A stretch of 35,941 nucleotides of DNA from Nostoc sp. NMS9 (GCF_017114995.1 NZ_JABXKL010000064.1:1-35941); one strand, 5' to 3'. Positions 24,920-34,245 are shown, numbered from the stretch's first letter. Made by a program: numbers and translations. The notes: generated from the letters alone by a model not told the origin.

Positions 24920-25186
24920 ACGTTCATAACGACAGACACGATGTTAATAACAAACATCGCAATATTAATAAGAAACATTGCAATGTTCATCACAAATATC
25001 ACGATATTAATAAGAAACATTGCAATGTTCATCACAAATATCACGATATTAATAAGAAACATTGCAATGTTCATCACAAATATCACGATATTAATAAGAA
25101 ACATTGCGATATTCATCACAAATATCACGATGTTAATAAGAAACATTGCAATGTTCATCACAAATATCACGATGTTGGTAACGACA
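24920..25186. repeat. 21-bp tandem array with 42-bp higher-order period
   Basis: About twelve units of 21 bp alternate between ATATTAATAAGAAACATTGC-A and ATGTTCATCACAAATATCAC-G, with diverged copies at both ends and near-identical ones in the middle. Because 21 is a multiple of 3, a heptapeptide frame is open on both strands (plus NIAMFIT/NITILIR, minus NIAMFLI/NIVIFVM). No ribosome binding site or known family supports either as a protein. Confidence 0.9.
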
Positions 25187-25228
25187 GCTTCTAGACCCAA
25201 TTGAAAACAGCTACCTCTGCGCTATTCT

Positions 25229-26941
25229 ATGAAAAAAATTCTCACCAGTCTTTTAGCTGTGGGCGAGCGCTCTGGTGAAGCTGTCATACTCACTAACATC
25301 GGTCAAGTCTACTTTGCTTTAGGAGAAAAGCAAAAAGCACTCGATTTGTACAACCAAGCTCTGCCCCTATCTCGCGCTGTGGGTAATCGCACTGGTGAAG
25401 CTGTCACATTGGGTAGTATTGGTATACTCTTGCAAAGTACAAATCGACCAACTGAAGCCATTACTAATTTGCAGCAATCTCTCAAAATCAGCTTAAAAAT
25501 GCGCCAGGGTTTGCAACGAGAAAATCGCCAAAAGTTTTTACAGCAAAACAATGGAAGTGCAATTGCTACTGCTTTAATCGATGTCCTCATTAACCAAAAT
25601 AAATATGAGCAAGCCTTTGAATGGCTTAACCTATTTAACACAGCCGACCTTGCTGATTATACTCGCCTCATTAATGCCAAAGTTGCCAATTCAAAGGCAC
25701 AGCAAGCTCTTGATGACTGGAGTAAAAAAAATCAACAATTGGAATTTCTGCAACAACAACTGCAAGAAAATTTTTCTGAAGCTTTATCTCAAAAAATTCG
25801 GCAATTAGAAGTACAAGTTTACTCAGAAGCCGAAAATATATCTCGCCGTTTTCCTGAAGTGGCAGAACTATTTGAAACTACACCCGCAGATATTAAAAAC
25901 CTGATATCCTCCATACCCACAGGAACGGTTGTAGTTCGACCTGTTTTGCTGACTAATGTCAGAAATATACCTAATAGCATCGCATTTTTCATCTTCACAA
26001 AAGAACAATTAAGTGTTGTTAAAAAATCTATTGATCCCACTGAATTTAATAAACTTATTACCAATTATCTAAAACAGGTACAAGACGATAGTGATGCTAG
26101 CTACCTTGAAACAGGTGGAAAACTCTATGATATTCTCATTCGTCCTATAGAAGATAAAATTCAAGCTTTATCACCCAAAGAACTAAGTATTATTGCTCCT
26201 GGTAAACTGCGCCATTTACCTTTTGAAACTCTTTACGACAGTAAAACCAACCAATTTCTGATCCAGAAATATCCTGTCAACTATCTCACTCGCATTTCCA
26301 ATAATTCCCTAAAATCTCCAGGTGTGCAAAATGCCATACCCCGCAAACCACAAGCTGTTTTAGCATTTGGTAATCCAGTACCCAGTAACCCGCAAAATCT
26401 CCCAGGTGCAGAGGCAGAAGTCATAAATATTAAGGAAATACTGCCAGACAGTGAAGTTTATATCCACAATGAAGCCACCCTAGAAAAGTTTAGATCCCAA
26501 GCATTGCGCTTTTCTTTTTTGCATTTAGCAACTCACGGCTGTTTTCAAACTGAAGATTGCAAAAAAGTCAATTTAAAAAATAATACGTTACTATTTGCTG
26601 ACAAATCCTTAGATATTGCCAATGCTGCTCTTCTAGGTTTACAAGGCACACAACTGATTACTCTTAGTGCCTGTCAAACTGCTGTAGACACTAATTTTAA
26701 TGGTGCAGGAATTGCAGGAGTTGCTTATATATTTGAGCGGGCTGGTGCTAAAGCTGTGATGGCAAGTTTGTGGGCGGTTGATGATGAAGCAACTCAGGAA
26801 TTGATGATTCAATTTTATCAAAATATCAAGCAGGGTATGACGAAAGGTGAAGCTTTGCAAAAAGCTAAGTTGAAGCTAATTGCAGACCATCGCCATCCTT
26901 TTTATTGGTCGCCATTTGTGCTGATTGGTGATGCACGTTAA
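25229..26941 (+). CDS. CHAT-domain protein with truncated TPR region
   Basis: This 570-residue protein has about one and a half TPR/kinesin-light-chain-type repeats (about 10-75: GEAVILTNIGQVYFALGEKQ, then GEAVTLGSIGILL), a helical linker, and a C-terminal CHAT caspase-like protease domain (about 280-570). The catalytic pair is visible: His436 in LHLATHG and Cys482 in LSACQTA. PLRHLPFETLY-type sequence (KLRHLPFETLY) and GEALQKAKL are further family marks. Cyanobacterial relatives usually have five or more TPRs. Here the reading frame begins inside a repeat, right behind the tandem array, so the 5' part was probably lost. ATG 25229 lacks a good ribosome binding site, and expression is uncertain. 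Family members cut partner proteins or act in cell-death-like responses. Confidence 0.8.
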   Translation: MKKILTSLLAVGERSGEAVILTNIGQVYFALGEKQKALDLYNQALPLSRAVGNRTGEAVTLGSIGILLQSTNRPTEAITNLQQSLKISLKMRQGLQRENRQKFLQQNNGSAIATALIDVLINQNKYEQAFEWLNLFNTADLADYTRLINAKVANSKAQQALDDWSKKNQQLEFLQQQLQENFSEALSQKIRQLEVQVYSEAENISRRFPEVAELFETTPADIKNLISSIPTGTVVVRPVLLTNVRNIPNSIAFFIFTKEQLSVVKKSIDPTEFNKLITNYLKQVQDDSDASYLETGGKLYDILIRPIEDKIQALSPKELSIIAPGKLRHLPFETLYDSKTNQFLIQKYPVNYLTRISNNSLKSPGVQNAIPRKPQAVLAFGNPVPSNPQNLPGAEAEVINIKEILPDSEVYIHNEATLEKFRSQALRFSFLHLATHGCFQTEDCKKVNLKNNTLLFADKSLDIANAALLGLQGTQLITLSACQTAVDTNFNGAGIAGVAYIFERAGAKAVMASLWAVDDEATQELMIQFYQNIKQGMTKGEALQKAKLKLIADHRHPFYWSPFVLIGDAR

Positions 26942-26969
26942 AGTAATTCGTAATTAAGCCCAAATCCTG

Positions 26970-27068
26970 GCTTTACCCCCCTTGTAAAGGGGGGAAATAT
27001 CCGGTTCTCCCCCTTGCCAAGGGGGAGTTAGAGGGGGTCAGAAGGACTTGTGTGTACACCGTAGCTCC
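26970..27068. repeat. GC-hairpin repeat with a GACTTGTGTGTACACC end
   Basis: Hairpins CCCCCCTT/AAGGGGGG (26976-26994) and CTCCCCCTTG/CCAAGGGGGAG (27007-27027) are followed by the 24-bp end at 27045-27068 shared with the MITE-like element at 23871-24031. The left terminal repeat is missing. Confidence 0.65.
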
Positions 27069-27187
27069 GACTCAGAGAGGGACACACTTGGACGAAAGTT
27101 CAAGGCAGAGAGAGGTTCGTGGAAGCTCACGTTAAGCCAGGGCAAAGGTAATTCGCCGCTACACATAAGGAAAAAATTGAGGTTTTG

Positions 27188-27208
27188 AAACCCACAAAGG
27201 TGGGTTTT
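27188..27208. terminator. Possible intrinsic terminator between convergent genes
   Basis: AAACCCA-CAAAGG-TGGGTTTT forms a 7-bp stem with a short T run on the plus strand. It lies between the CHAT gene (plus) and paoC (minus). The stem is short, so confidence is moderate. Confidence 0.45.
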
Positions 27209-27259
27209 GCTTGTGTAGATGTGGTTTCTAACCGCCTTTTTAATTACAAACCTATTTAC

Positions 27260-29449
27260 TCACAACAACTTATCTGGTGTAATTGGCAGATCGCGAATCC
27301 GCTTACCTGTGGCATGATAAACTGCATTAGATATGGCAGCCGCTACCCCAACAATCGGAAGTTCCCCCAAGCTTTTGGTTCCTAGTGCATTCACATAAGG
27401 ATCGTATTCTTCAATAAATTGCACTTCCATATTTGGGATATCTGCATGAACGGGAATCAGGTAATCGGAAAGGTTAGCACCAACTATTCTGCCCTGATTA
27501 GCATCCATTACAGTTTTCTCCATCAGTGCCATACCAATTCCCCATGTAATCCCGCCGATAACTTGACTTCGCGCTGTCTTGAAGTTGAGAATTCGCCCCG
27601 CACCATAAACGCCTACACAACGTCTAACTTTGATTTCTCCCAACAATTCATCAACTGCAACTTCGACAAATATCGCACCAAAAGAGTGTTTGGCATATTG
27701 TTGGCTCTCTGGATTGAGCGAGGATTCCTCTGTAACTTCTAAACTTTCTAATCCATGACGGCGCAGAATATCGGTATAGCTGTCTCGCTTCGATGGGTCT
27801 TGTTTTGAAAATATTTGCCCTGACTCAACGGTAATATCTTCTGCTTGCAATCCATAAAGCAGAGAATTTGCATCTGCGATCGCCATTTTAATTATCTTAT
27901 CCCGTGCTGCGATCGCTGCTTTATGCACCGCCGGGGAAACACTCGCAACTGTCATTGAGTTCCCTGTAATCGGGGCTTTGGGAAGATTAGTATCGCCTAA
28001 TTCAAACTGTACTGGTAAACCTAATACCTCAGCGGCCACCTGCATCATCACTGTATAAGTACCAGTACCGATGTCTTGAGTACCACTTTGTACTTTCACT
28101 TCTCCAGTGGCAAAAATTTCTACCTTAACTGATGCAGTTCTAGCATTGGTGGGAAATGTCGCACTTGCCATTCCCCAACCAATCAGGAAATGACGATCTC
28201 CCATGGAACGAGGAACTGGATTGCGTTGTGGCCACCCAAAAATTTCTGCCCCTTTTTGATAACATTCTTTCAGGGATTTGCTTGACCAAGGTAATCCTTT
28301 GTGCGGATCGATATCTGCATGATTTCTTAATCTTAGTTCAATTGGGTCAATATTTAACGTGTATGCCAGTTCATCCATTGCCGATTCTAAGGCAAACATT
28401 CCCGGCGCTTCTCCTGGCCCCCGCATAAAGGTTGGTGTGCCGGCGTTGATGCGTCCCAAACGGTATTTTATTTCCAAATTGGGACAGGCGTACATCATCG
28501 TTGTTGCTGCACCCACTGGTTCGGCAAAGTCATCAAATATGGAAGTTAAAGATGTACCAATTTGCTCGATGACAGTTAGTTTACCTTCCTTGGTTGCACC
28601 TAATGTTAGCTGCTGCTGAGTTTGGGATCGGTGGCCGCAAGCAGTGTACATTTGCGAGCGTGTTAGTACAACTTTCACTGGGCGTTTTACTTGACGAGCT
28701 GCGATCGCTGCTAAAATCGTATGCGATCGCAGCAGCGCCTTACAACCAAATCCCCCACCTAAATATTTAGAGATGACGCGGACATTTTCTTCGGGAATAT
28801 TCAGAATAGATGCGATTCGGTTTTGGGTTGCAGAAACGCCTTGAGTGGTTTCATACAGCGTCAAATTATCCCCTGACCACATTGCGATCGTTGCAGAAGG
28901 CTCTAGGGGATTATGATGTTCTATTGGCGTGGTATAAATTTGCTCTACCAAAACCTCTGCCTGTACTTTCCCTGATTCAACATCCCCTCTAGTGATTTTA
29001 CCTGGCATCATGCCCAAAAATATTGATTCGGGTTCAAATATCTCTGTACGTGCCATTGTGACTATAGGAATAGCTTCTTCGTAGATAATTTTTATCCTAG
29101 AGGCAGCAGTTTCAGCTTGCTCTAAAGTTTGGGCAATTACAACCCCCAGATGTTGACCATCGTAGTAGATATTATGGTCTTTTTCAGTTGACTGAGGTTC
29201 TTGAGGGCCAAAGAAAGGTATTTTTATTAGAGATGGGGTTTGTTGGTAGGTAACGATATCTACCACACCAGGGGCGACTGCGGCTGCGGATGTGTCTATT
29301 TGAATAATTTTACCGCTGGCGATCGCGCTTTGAAAAATCACTCCATAAGTTAAATTCTCTATTGGCACATCGGCTGTGTAAGGTGCTTCTCCCGTTACTT
29401 TCAGCCTACCATCAACGCGATCGAGTGGTTTACCGATAATTTTATTCAT
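27260..29449 (-). CDS. paoC: Aldehyde oxidoreductase, molybdopterin-binding subunit (PaoC/YagR-like)
   Basis: This 729-residue large subunit of a xanthine-dehydrogenase-family enzyme oxidises aldehydes at a molybdenum cofactor. It opens with GKPLDRVDGRLKVTGEAPYT, the family signature. Moco-contacting loops YLGGGFGCKA, FMRGPGEAPGMFALES and VQSGTQDIGTGTYT are intact, and the catalytic Glu is Glu696 in KSLGELP. Length and residue numbering are close to E. coli PaoC (732 residues; Glu692). The start overlaps the paoB stop (ATGA), so the three genes form one operon. A periplasmic place is known for E. coli PaoABC but cannot be inferred here, as the 2Fe-2S subunit has no Tat signal. Confidence 0.92.
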   Translation of the reverse strand: MNKIIGKPLDRVDGRLKVTGEAPYTADVPIENLTYGVIFQSAIASGKIIQIDTSAAAVAPGVVDIVTYQQTPSLIKIPFFGPQEPQSTEKDHNIYYDGQHLGVVIAQTLEQAETAASRIKIIYEEAIPIVTMARTEIFEPESIFLGMMPGKITRGDVESGKVQAEVLVEQIYTTPIEHHNPLEPSATIAMWSGDNLTLYETTQGVSATQNRIASILNIPEENVRVISKYLGGGFGCKALLRSHTILAAIAARQVKRPVKVVLTRSQMYTACGHRSQTQQQLTLGATKEGKLTVIEQIGTSLTSIFDDFAEPVGAATTMMYACPNLEIKYRLGRINAGTPTFMRGPGEAPGMFALESAMDELAYTLNIDPIELRLRNHADIDPHKGLPWSSKSLKECYQKGAEIFGWPQRNPVPRSMGDRHFLIGWGMASATFPTNARTASVKVEIFATGEVKVQSGTQDIGTGTYTVMMQVAAEVLGLPVQFELGDTNLPKAPITGNSMTVASVSPAVHKAAIAARDKIIKMAIADANSLLYGLQAEDITVESGQIFSKQDPSKRDSYTDILRRHGLESLEVTEESSLNPESQQYAKHSFGAIFVEVAVDELLGEIKVRRCVGVYGAGRILNFKTARSQVIGGITWGIGMALMEKTVMDANQGRIVGANLSDYLIPVHADIPNMEVQFIEEYDPYVNALGTKSLGELPIVGVAAAISNAVYHATGKRIRDLPITPDKLL

Positions 29450-30423
29450 AATTTTTCTGCCACAACTGAGAGTGCGCGTACCAAAGCGCGTTTGACTAAT
29501 TCAATTTTGAATTCATTGTGTGTTTGCGGTTTTGCTTCTTTGACGGCTGCTTCTGCTGCGGCTGTAAAGATATCTTCGTTAATTGCTTTCCCTTTGAGAA
29601 ATTCCTCAGCATCCCTTGCACGCCAAGGTTTGGGTGCTACTCCTCCAAAAGCGATGCGTGCTGATTTGATGATGTCTTGTTCTATATCTAAAGCAACAGC
29701 TACGGAAACGAGAGCAAATTCGTAAGAAGCTCGATCTCTTACTTTTAAATAATGAGATTTATATGCAAAATCTGGAACTTCAATAGCAACAATTAATTCT
29801 CCAGGCTGTAATAGAGTTTCTTTTGCTGGTGTCTCACCTGGTAAAAGATAAAAATCATGAATTGAAATTCGCCGTGCTTTTTCTACCCCTTGGATGCAAA
29901 TTACTGCATCTAATGCCGTCAAAGCTACTGCTAAATCGGAAGGATGAACGGCAATACAATGTTCACTAGCTCCGAAAATGGAATGCATTCGATTGTAACC
30001 TGTAATTGCCGAACAACCTATACCGGGAGTGCGTTTGTTACAAGGAAAAACCGGATCGCGAAAGTAGCCACATCGGACTCGTTGCAGTAAATTACCGCCC
30101 ACTGTTGCCATATTTCGCAGTTGCGGTGAAGCGCTTTGTAATAAAGCTTGGCTAATTACTGGATAACATTCCTGAATTTTGGGATGAAAAGCCACATCGC
30201 TCATTCGAGAAATAGCACCAATGCGGATTCTATTCGCTTGAGATTCAATATCTGCTAAGGGCAAACTATTAATATCAATTAATATATTTGCTGTTTGGAC
30301 TCCATCTTTCATTAATCCTAGTAAATCTGTGCCACCAGCAATAAATGCGGCAGTTTTATCTTGCTCAACTGTTGCGATCGCCACTTCTTCTGAGGTAACT
30401 TTAGCATAACTAAATGGCTGCAT
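29446..30423 (-). CDS. paoB: Aldehyde oxidoreductase, FAD-binding subunit with extra Fe-S Cys (PaoB/YagS-like)
   Basis: This 325-residue medium subunit of the CO-dehydrogenase flavoprotein family passes electrons from the Fe-S subunit to the final acceptor. FAD motifs are FIAGGTDLL (28-36) and ATVGGNLLQ (106-114). A cysteine-rich insert has Cys118, Cys128, Cys137 and Cys156 (RCGYFRDPVFPCNKRTPGIG then C...HC), the feature that binds a 4Fe-4S cluster in E. coli PaoB and sets this branch apart from ordinary XDH FAD subunits. It overlaps paoA by 14 bp and paoC by 4 bp. Confidence 0.9.
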   Translation of the reverse strand: MQPFSYAKVTSEEVAIATVEQDKTAAFIAGGTDLLGLMKDGVQTANILIDINSLPLADIESQANRIRIGAISRMSDVAFHPKIQECYPVISQALLQSASPQLRNMATVGGNLLQRVRCGYFRDPVFPCNKRTPGIGCSAITGYNRMHSIFGASEHCIAVHPSDLAVALTALDAVICIQGVEKARRISIHDFYLLPGETPAKETLLQPGELIVAIEVPDFAYKSHYLKVRDRASYEFALVSVAVALDIEQDIIKSARIAFGGVAPKPWRARDAEEFLKGKAINEDIFTAAAEAAVKEAKPQTHNEFKIELVKRALVRALSVVAEKL

Positions 30424-30958
30424 CTTCCATTTCCTCTAGCACATCCCGAATCGCCGCAATAATATTTGGATATGCTCCACAACGGCAAAGGTTTCCACTC
30501 ATTTTTTCTCGAATTTCTGCTTCAGATTTTGGTAATTCTTCTAATATCATCCCTACGGCTGAAACAATTTGACCTGATGTACAGTAGCCACATTGAAAAG
30601 CATCATGGGTGATAAAGGCTGTTTGCATAGGATGGAGTTTACCATCTTGTGCTATTCCCTCAATTGTGGTAATTTCAGTACCGATGTGCATGATTGCCAA
30701 AGTCATACAAGAGTTAATTCGTCGATGATTAACTAATACAGTACATGCACCGCATTCACCGCGATCGCAAGCTTTTTTAGTGCCCATCAAACCTAGCTTT
30801 TCTCGAAGTGCATCTAGTAATGTAACACGAGGTTCTATCTTCAGGGAGTAAGATATATTATTAACATTCAGTGATAATTCTACTTCCTCTGAACCGAATA
30901 TTTTCATTTCCTGGGTAAATGAGTCTGAAGTTATTAAAGCTAAGGAATTTTCTTTCAT
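30410..30958 (-). CDS. paoA: Aldehyde oxidoreductase, 2Fe-2S subunit (PaoA/YagT-like)
   Basis: This 182-residue small subunit has two [2Fe-2S] sites: the plant-ferredoxin type (CDRGECGACTVL...C) and the C-terminal helical type (CGYCTSGQI...CRCG). It hands electrons from the molybdenum site to the flavin subunit. E. coli PaoA (about 229 residues) has an N-terminal Tat signal with twin arginines. Here the first 25 residues (MKENSLALITSDSFTQEMKI) have none, so the complex is probably cytoplasmic. It is the first gene of the paoABC-like operon and divergent from the FAD monooxygenase gene. Confidence 0.92.
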   Translation of the reverse strand: MKENSLALITSDSFTQEMKIFGSEEVELSLNVNNISYSLKIEPRVTLLDALREKLGLMGTKKACDRGECGACTVLVNHRRINSCMTLAIMHIGTEITTIEGIAQDGKLHPMQTAFITHDAFQCGYCTSGQIVSAVGMILEELPKSEAEIREKMSGNLCRCGAYPNIIAAIRDVLEEMEDAAI

Positions 30959-31530
30959 GTCTCATGTAGATAATAATTACATTATTTACTATAGTAGCGA
31001 CAAAAAGTCTGGGGTTGTTCTAGTTTGACATTTAGAATCTAAGAAGTAATGGCAAGATCGGATGGCATCAGGCATAAAGAGCTAACCCCTTAAGCAAAGA
31101 CTTGTGGGGAATTTACAAGAAGCGGTGATCAACTCACTTAAACCAATACATACAGAACTTAAATTTCATACAAACTCTTTTTCACAATTTTTTTGAATAC
31201 GAAAATGATACCGTAAGCTTAGTGAGCTTACAGGAAGTTTATGAAAATTAAAAGTCAAATTTAGTGAATTATCGCTCAAATTGACGTAATGGTATTTATT
31301 TGCGTTTGTCGGATTGGTAAAAAATCCTAAAGTGTGCAGTTTTTGTTACTGCAAAACTGATGACAATCCATTAGAACACGAATTCAGGGTTGATTCTTAA
31401 GGAAGATTGACTAAAAAAGTACTTAGGAGTCAAATTAATAACTGTGGGTCTAGCTCAAAGGTAAAGTTGCCTTCAGACATGGAAGAAGCGTATGTATTCT
31501 TAAGAATATTCTGAATTCTGACTTAATAAT
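30959..31530. promoter_or_regulatory. Divergent regulatory region between paoA and the monooxygenase
   Basis: This 572-bp gap between head-to-head genes must hold both promoters. A 7-bp inverted repeat GTAAGCT-TAGTG-AGCTTAC (31213-31231) is the clearest operator-like or hairpin structure. No gene was found, and no -10/-35 pair is convincing. Confidence 0.4.
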
Positions 31531-32724
31531 ATGAACACAAATCTAACTCAGAAATTATCCCAACCCATAGTAGAGAAAGTTGCTATTGTCGGTGCTGGCC
31601 CAGGCGGTTTGGCTGCTGCGATCGCACTCAGAAGCCAAGGGATAGAGGTTCAAGTATACGAAAAAGCCCAAGAATTTCGTCCGGCGGGAACTGGACTAGG
31701 ACTGGCTCCTAATGGTTTGAATTCTCTAGATGCGATCGCGCCGGGGATTGTCGAAACCCTCAAAAGTTCAGGATGCGAAGTTCACCACACGGTTTTAAAG
31801 AATATTCAAGGAGAAACAATCCGAACTAACGCAACTAAATATTTAGAGCAATACGGACAACCGTTGTTAACTATTTGGTGGTATCGTCTACAGCAAGTCT
31901 TAGCCTCTCAATTGCCGTCTGACATCATTCACCTCAATCATCGCTGCATCGGCTTTGAGCAAGATGCAAACGGTGTGGAAATTCATTTTGATGGCGAAAA
32001 ATCGGTATATGCAGATTTGCTGATTGGGGCTGATGGCGTTAACTCTGTCATCAGAGAAACTTTATTTGGCGAGGGTAAGCCTAATTATATTGGTAGTATG
32101 TGTTGGCGTGCCGTCATTAAGTATCGCCACGAGCTATTTAATGACTATGAACTAGTTTTTGTTAAAGGCAATAAACAGTTTATGTACCTTCTCAATGTGG
32201 GCGGCGGCTATACCAGTTGGATTAGTCGGAAGTTCTCGCCTGAGTACTCCCTTTCTCACAGTGCTGATGAAGTGAAGTCTCGCATTCTCCATGAATTAGC
32301 CGACTGGGATGAATCCTTCCGGGTGGTGGTAGAAGCGACACCAGCCGAGGAAATTTGGGAAGGGCCGATTTGCGATCGCCCACCGTTAACTCAATGGAGT
32401 CAAGGCAGAGTCACTCTCTTAGGCGATGCGGCTCATCCAATGGCACCTGCAATGGGACAAGGAGCCAATACCACTTTTGAAGATGCATACCAACTACGAG
32501 AGTGTTTTTCTGATTCAGCTAATCTCCAAGAAGCTCTGAGTAGCTACGAACAGTGTCGCATCGAGCGGACAAAACTCATTCAAGCTCGTAGTGCCTTGGG
32601 TGAAATGCGGTACTACGACGCTAACTTCATGGCATCTAACGGGCAGACGCAAGAGCGCCAAATGAGTATGAATGATGATTTTCACAAATGGGTGTACAAT
32701 TTTAAACCATCTGTAAAAAGTTAA
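31531..32724 (+). CDS. FAD-dependent monooxygenase (zeaxanthin epoxidase/PHBH-like fold)
   Basis: This 397-residue class A flavoprotein monooxygenase uses NAD(P)H and O2. The Rossmann motif is GAGPGG (21-26) followed by the acidic YEKA end of the second strand. The DG motif is GADGVNSVIRE (about 168) and the GD motif is LLGDAAHPMAPAMGQGANTT (from about 295). The PAGTGLGLAPNG segment near residue 50 is typical of the zeaxanthin epoxidase/salicylate hydroxylase-like group. No membrane helix or FHA domain is seen, so it is not a plant-type epoxidase. The substrate is unknown. It stands alone, divergent from paoABC. Confidence 0.88.
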   Translation: MNTNLTQKLSQPIVEKVAIVGAGPGGLAAAIALRSQGIEVQVYEKAQEFRPAGTGLGLAPNGLNSLDAIAPGIVETLKSSGCEVHHTVLKNIQGETIRTNATKYLEQYGQPLLTIWWYRLQQVLASQLPSDIIHLNHRCIGFEQDANGVEIHFDGEKSVYADLLIGADGVNSVIRETLFGEGKPNYIGSMCWRAVIKYRHELFNDYELVFVKGNKQFMYLLNVGGGYTSWISRKFSPEYSLSHSADEVKSRILHELADWDESFRVVVEATPAEEIWEGPICDRPPLTQWSQGRVTLLGDAAHPMAPAMGQGANTTFEDAYQLRECFSDSANLQEALSSYEQCRIERTKLIQARSALGEMRYYDANFMASNGQTQERQMSMNDDFHKWVYNFKPSVKS

Positions 32725-32737
32725 ATTCTAATGTGGT

Positions 32738-32928
32738 ACTATAGCAATCCTATTTGAGTTGTGAAAAATATAGATTAGAAAACGAACCACCTTCTCTTCT
32801 CCTGTCGGAGACGCTAACGCGAACGAGAGGCTTCCGCCAACGCGCAGCGTCTCGTAAGAGTTGGACGCCAAGGAAAGAAAGAAGAAAGAGAGATATAATT
32901 TTTACGAATGATTTAGGACTGCTATAGT
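32738..32928. repeat. MITE-like element, 15-bp terminal inverted repeats
   Basis: ACTATAGCAATCCTA (32738-32752) faces TAGGACTGCTATAGT (32914-32928), with one mismatch. The 191-bp interior is non-coding and carries short nested repeats (GACGCTAACGCGAACG, near 32810). It lies 14 bp behind the monooxygenase stop. Confidence 0.65.
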
Positions 32929-33109
32929 AAACTTACTTTTATCACAACTAGCGCATAAACTTACAGCAAGGGCTAATCTTATCGAGTAATTTAAGCTTAT
33001 CAGAAGTGACTGTTTTTAGTCAAGCCCTCAAAGACAACAAATTCGTTGAATAATTGAAAATTATTCGCACAAAATCAACATAACTTAATCTAATTTTTAA
33101 CTTTTATGA
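32929..33109. other. AT-rich intergenic sequence
   Basis: No gene, repeat or regulatory site is recognised between the two MITE-like elements. Confidence 0.5.
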
Positions 33110-33246
33110 AAAGCTAATAGTTATCCAATACAGTTCAGAATGAGCAACAAAATCCAGATGTAGAGACGCGATTTATCGCGTCTTGAAAGATCAATTATCT
33201 AGACGAATAACCCTTAACCCAAGTGTATTGGATTGCTATTAGCTTT
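33110..33246. repeat. MITE-like element with 22-bp terminal inverted repeats
   Basis: AAAGCTAATAGTTATCCAAT-AC (33110-33131) faces GTATTGGATTGCTATTAGCT-TT (33225-33246), 20 of 22 positions complementary. The core contains GAGACGCGATTTATCGCGTC, itself nearly palindromic. The core recurs at 34246-34340 without these ends. Confidence 0.75.
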
Positions 33247-33331
33247 TTGGGGTAAAGTGAAGTATTAAATCTCGCTTTGGAGTTGCTAATTTACCCCTAT
33301 TTTTGGTCGAGATTGAGCGCAAATAATCAGT

Positions 33332-33841
33332 TTATCGTCTACTTTTAAGTTCCTGAAAATTCTCAATTGTCAAAAATATTTCTTCATCAGCTATTTGACT
33401 ACTGTAATCGATATTAATTTTAGTTGGATAGCCAAGTTTAGCATTGTATTCTACATCCAGGTTGGATGCCTTACGGTTGATAGCATCTTGAATCACATTA
33501 AAGAGTTCGGGAATTGTGTCGTATTTTTGAAAGAATTGCGGATTAACTGGTTTACCAGTAGCTACAGAAGTAATTGAAGTTGTTTGACCATTACGTACTT
33601 GAATAACTACTGGGCCTCTAGCATCTGGTATGCAGAAGCAACTGTTGCTAACCGTAATGCGATAGTTATAAATATTTGCCTGCTCCCACAAACGCTTATT
33701 AAATCTCAACCGTCTTGAATTCAAGTTATTATTTGTTTGCGTTTGATATTGTGCTTTCTCTGCGGGAGTTTTGGATATAGCTGTTAGATTCAGACCTAGA
33801 GATAGCAATAGTGTTGCACTGATAATGATAGGTAAACGCAT
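33332..33841 (-). CDS. Exported DUF6174-like protein
   Basis: This 169-residue protein has a signal peptide (MRLPIIISATLLLSLGLNLT) without a lipobox Cys. The segment LWEQANIYNYRITVSNSCFC then PVVIQVRNGQTTSI, followed by a helix with LFNVIQDAINRKA and a closing beta region with YNAKLGYPTKINIDY, matches the DUF6174 layout (Y-x-Y strand, C-x-C, V-x-V-x-x-G). The function of that family is unknown. The gene stands alone between repeats; its downstream side (33247-33331) has no clear terminator. Confidence 0.75.
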   Translation of the reverse strand: MRLPIIISATLLLSLGLNLTAISKTPAEKAQYQTQTNNNLNSRRLRFNKRLWEQANIYNYRITVSNSCFCIPDARGPVVIQVRNGQTTSITSVATGKPVNPQFFQKYDTIPELFNVIQDAINRKASNLDVEYNAKLGYPTKINIDYSSQIADEEIFLTIENFQELKSRR

Positions 33842-34245
33842 ATTAATCGATTTATTAGTTGTACAAGCTCTAACTATTATTATACTACAGAAAATTTTAA
33901 TTTTTTGACGAGAGGTTGTTTAAATAAACTTTATATTTCAATTAAATTTTTCGTAGATAAATAAACCTGAATTTTTAAGAATGCCCACCCATAATCCAAG
34001 TTTCAAGACATAAATTAATAACTTTGCCGAAATATTTTTGAACGCCTAAAATTGCCTCCTTTTCCAAAGCGATGCCTACATCTGGCTACACCTATGCAGA
34101 AATTCTTAAGTTTTTCGTATCTATCTGGATTGAACTAATGAAAAAACAAGGACAACAAGAGACTTTCAAGCGTGTACAGTATAAATTACAGCAGTTTGCA
34201 AGTAACTTAGGTACAAAATGCAGAACTCACGCATCAGATATAAAG
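33842..34245. other. Gene-poor stretch
   Basis: It is AT-rich. A 63-codon plus ORF (34072-34263) begins inside an interspersed repeat (GCGATGCCTACATCTGGCTA) and ends inside another, so I do not call it a gene. Confidence 0.4.

Noticed and set aside
24920..25186. Tandem array considered as a CRISPR array
   Set aside because: Units are contiguous 21-bp repeats with no unique spacers.
24880..25204. ORFs of 95 (plus) and 106 (minus) codons over the tandem array
   Set aside because: They are open only because the unit length is a multiple of three. There is no ribosome binding site and no family, so not called as genes.
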